From Halomonas sp. 'Soap Lake #6' (GTDB lineage: Bacteria; Pseudomonadota; Gammaproteobacteria; Pseudomonadales; Halomonadaceae): a stretch of 64,000 bases of DNA. Position 1 is the stretch's first letter, and each line of letters starts with the position of its first letter. The DNA lies in the NCBI RefSeq assembly GCF_003031405.1, contig NZ_CP020469.1, positions 1,426,001 through 1,490,000 on the forward strand, in the 5' to 3' direction. The notes under the pieces are model-generated. The model made no database searches and was not told the DNA's origin. It saw only the letters and a program-made list of their open reading frames with translations. The position numbers and the translations under genes are program-made. This document shows, piece by piece, positions 63,444 to 64,000 of this stretch.

Positions 63444-64000
63444 AAATGCACAACGCAACTTAACCTTTATTGGTAGCTCAACGCATAGGTGCTTCGTCAT
63501 CTATTGCCGCAAGCGTCTTCAACCTGAGTCAAAATCTCTCCAGGTTTGCCAGTTTTAATTCTGGCTCCTCTCATACTGTAGTGCCTTCAATGAAAAAATG
63601 CAGTTATGAACCCCTCTTGCTAGCAGGAGCTAAGCCCATCAAACCATAGGCCAGCCAGTTGGCTAACGCCGCAAAGATATCCAACATGTAGGAGACTCCC
63701 TTTGTCGTGTGCGTTGCTTGCTAGGAAGGCGCATAGCTCAACAAAAGGATGCAGGGTTGGGTTTAGATAGAGTAGTTAGTTAATAGTGTTTTGATTTAAT
63801 TGAATGCAATATATTGTGAGCTTTAATTAGCTGCTGTCGTGTGTTTTCGAACGACGACTTTAATTTTCTTATTTTTTCGTGAGTTGCGGTATTGTTTAGT
63901 GATGTTTAATTTAATTAAATGTTATCAATTGTTTTTGCTGTATGGTTTTGGTTATGTTTCTACTTAAGATGTGAAAGTTGACAGGCATCATGGAAGCATA
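63444..64000. other. Flanking DNA with gene scraps
   Basis: No complete gene is seen. Two short - strand frames could be remnants: 63604-63687 (27 residues, MLDIFAALANWLAYGLMGLA, like the N-terminus of a membrane permease) and 63497-63574 (25 residues, RIKTGKPGEILTQVEDACGN). The last 200 bases are AT-rich. It is likely cargo of the older element rather than native DNA downstream of ffs. Confidence 0.5.

Noticed and set aside
63604..63687. 27-residue frame resembling a permease N-terminus
   Set aside because: It has a possible ribosome site but stops after one membrane segment; described as a scrap, not a gene.

Overview
This window is a gammaproteobacterial chromosome segment. Gene content (betaine synthesis from choline, ATP-driven glycerol uptake, FadE) and codon use suggest a Halomonas-like, halotolerant host; this assignment is inference.

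Left part, host DNA (1 to about 28254). It holds the start of a glycerophosphodiester phosphodiesterase gene, a quinone oxidoreductase, and an RpiR-type regulator divergent from a three-gene acyl-CoA cluster (two enoyl-CoA hydratases around an NDP-forming acyl-CoA synthetase). An SLC13/TrkA-C transporter follows. A glycerol regulon comes next: a GlpR-like repressor and glpK on the + strand, then a glpSTPQUV-like ABC importer followed by glpD on the - strand. Then come fadE, the betI-betB-betA operon, a tRNA-Met(CAT) and the 4.5S SRP RNA gene ffs.

Main discovery, 28255-63412: a 35,158-bp Tn7-like element carrying a type I-F3 CRISPR-Cas module (a CRISPR-associated transposon, CAST), inserted just 3' of ffs. 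Both ends can be read to the base. The termini are 5'-TGTCGTTTCC and its complement, with 21-bp TnsB-type repeats inside, and the 5-bp target duplication TTTCT lies outside each end. tnsA-tnsB-tnsC sit at the ffs-proximal end. tniQ, a fused cas8/5, cas7 and cas6 sit at the other end, followed by a two-spacer array. There is no cas1, cas2 or cas3. The second spacer, next to a diverged repeat, matches the ffs gene beside the insertion and has a CC PAM, so the element carries its own homing guide. An Xre regulator gene lies after tnsC; its putative operator (an inverted repeat) recurs, with 16 of 19 bases the same, directly before tniQ. This suggests that Xre controls the guide-effector operon.

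Cargo. About 20 kb of the interior is a complete type 1 BREX phage-defence locus (brxA, brxB, brxC, pglX, pglZ, brxL). It also holds a Schlafen-type ATPase-like gene, a broken YhcG-type nuclease gene, a fructosamine-kinase-like gene, a two-TM protein and a leucine-rich-repeat protein. The last two are each bounded by duplicated fragments of neighbouring genes, which records their insertion. Next come several small unidentified genes, an AP2-like protein and a DUF4236 protein. An orphan Xre/ParS-type antitoxin gene lies near the distal end.

Beyond the element (63418-64000), the first bases look like a decayed end of an older, related transposon at the same position. This implies serial insertion downstream of ffs. 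The last 580 bp otherwise hold only gene scraps.
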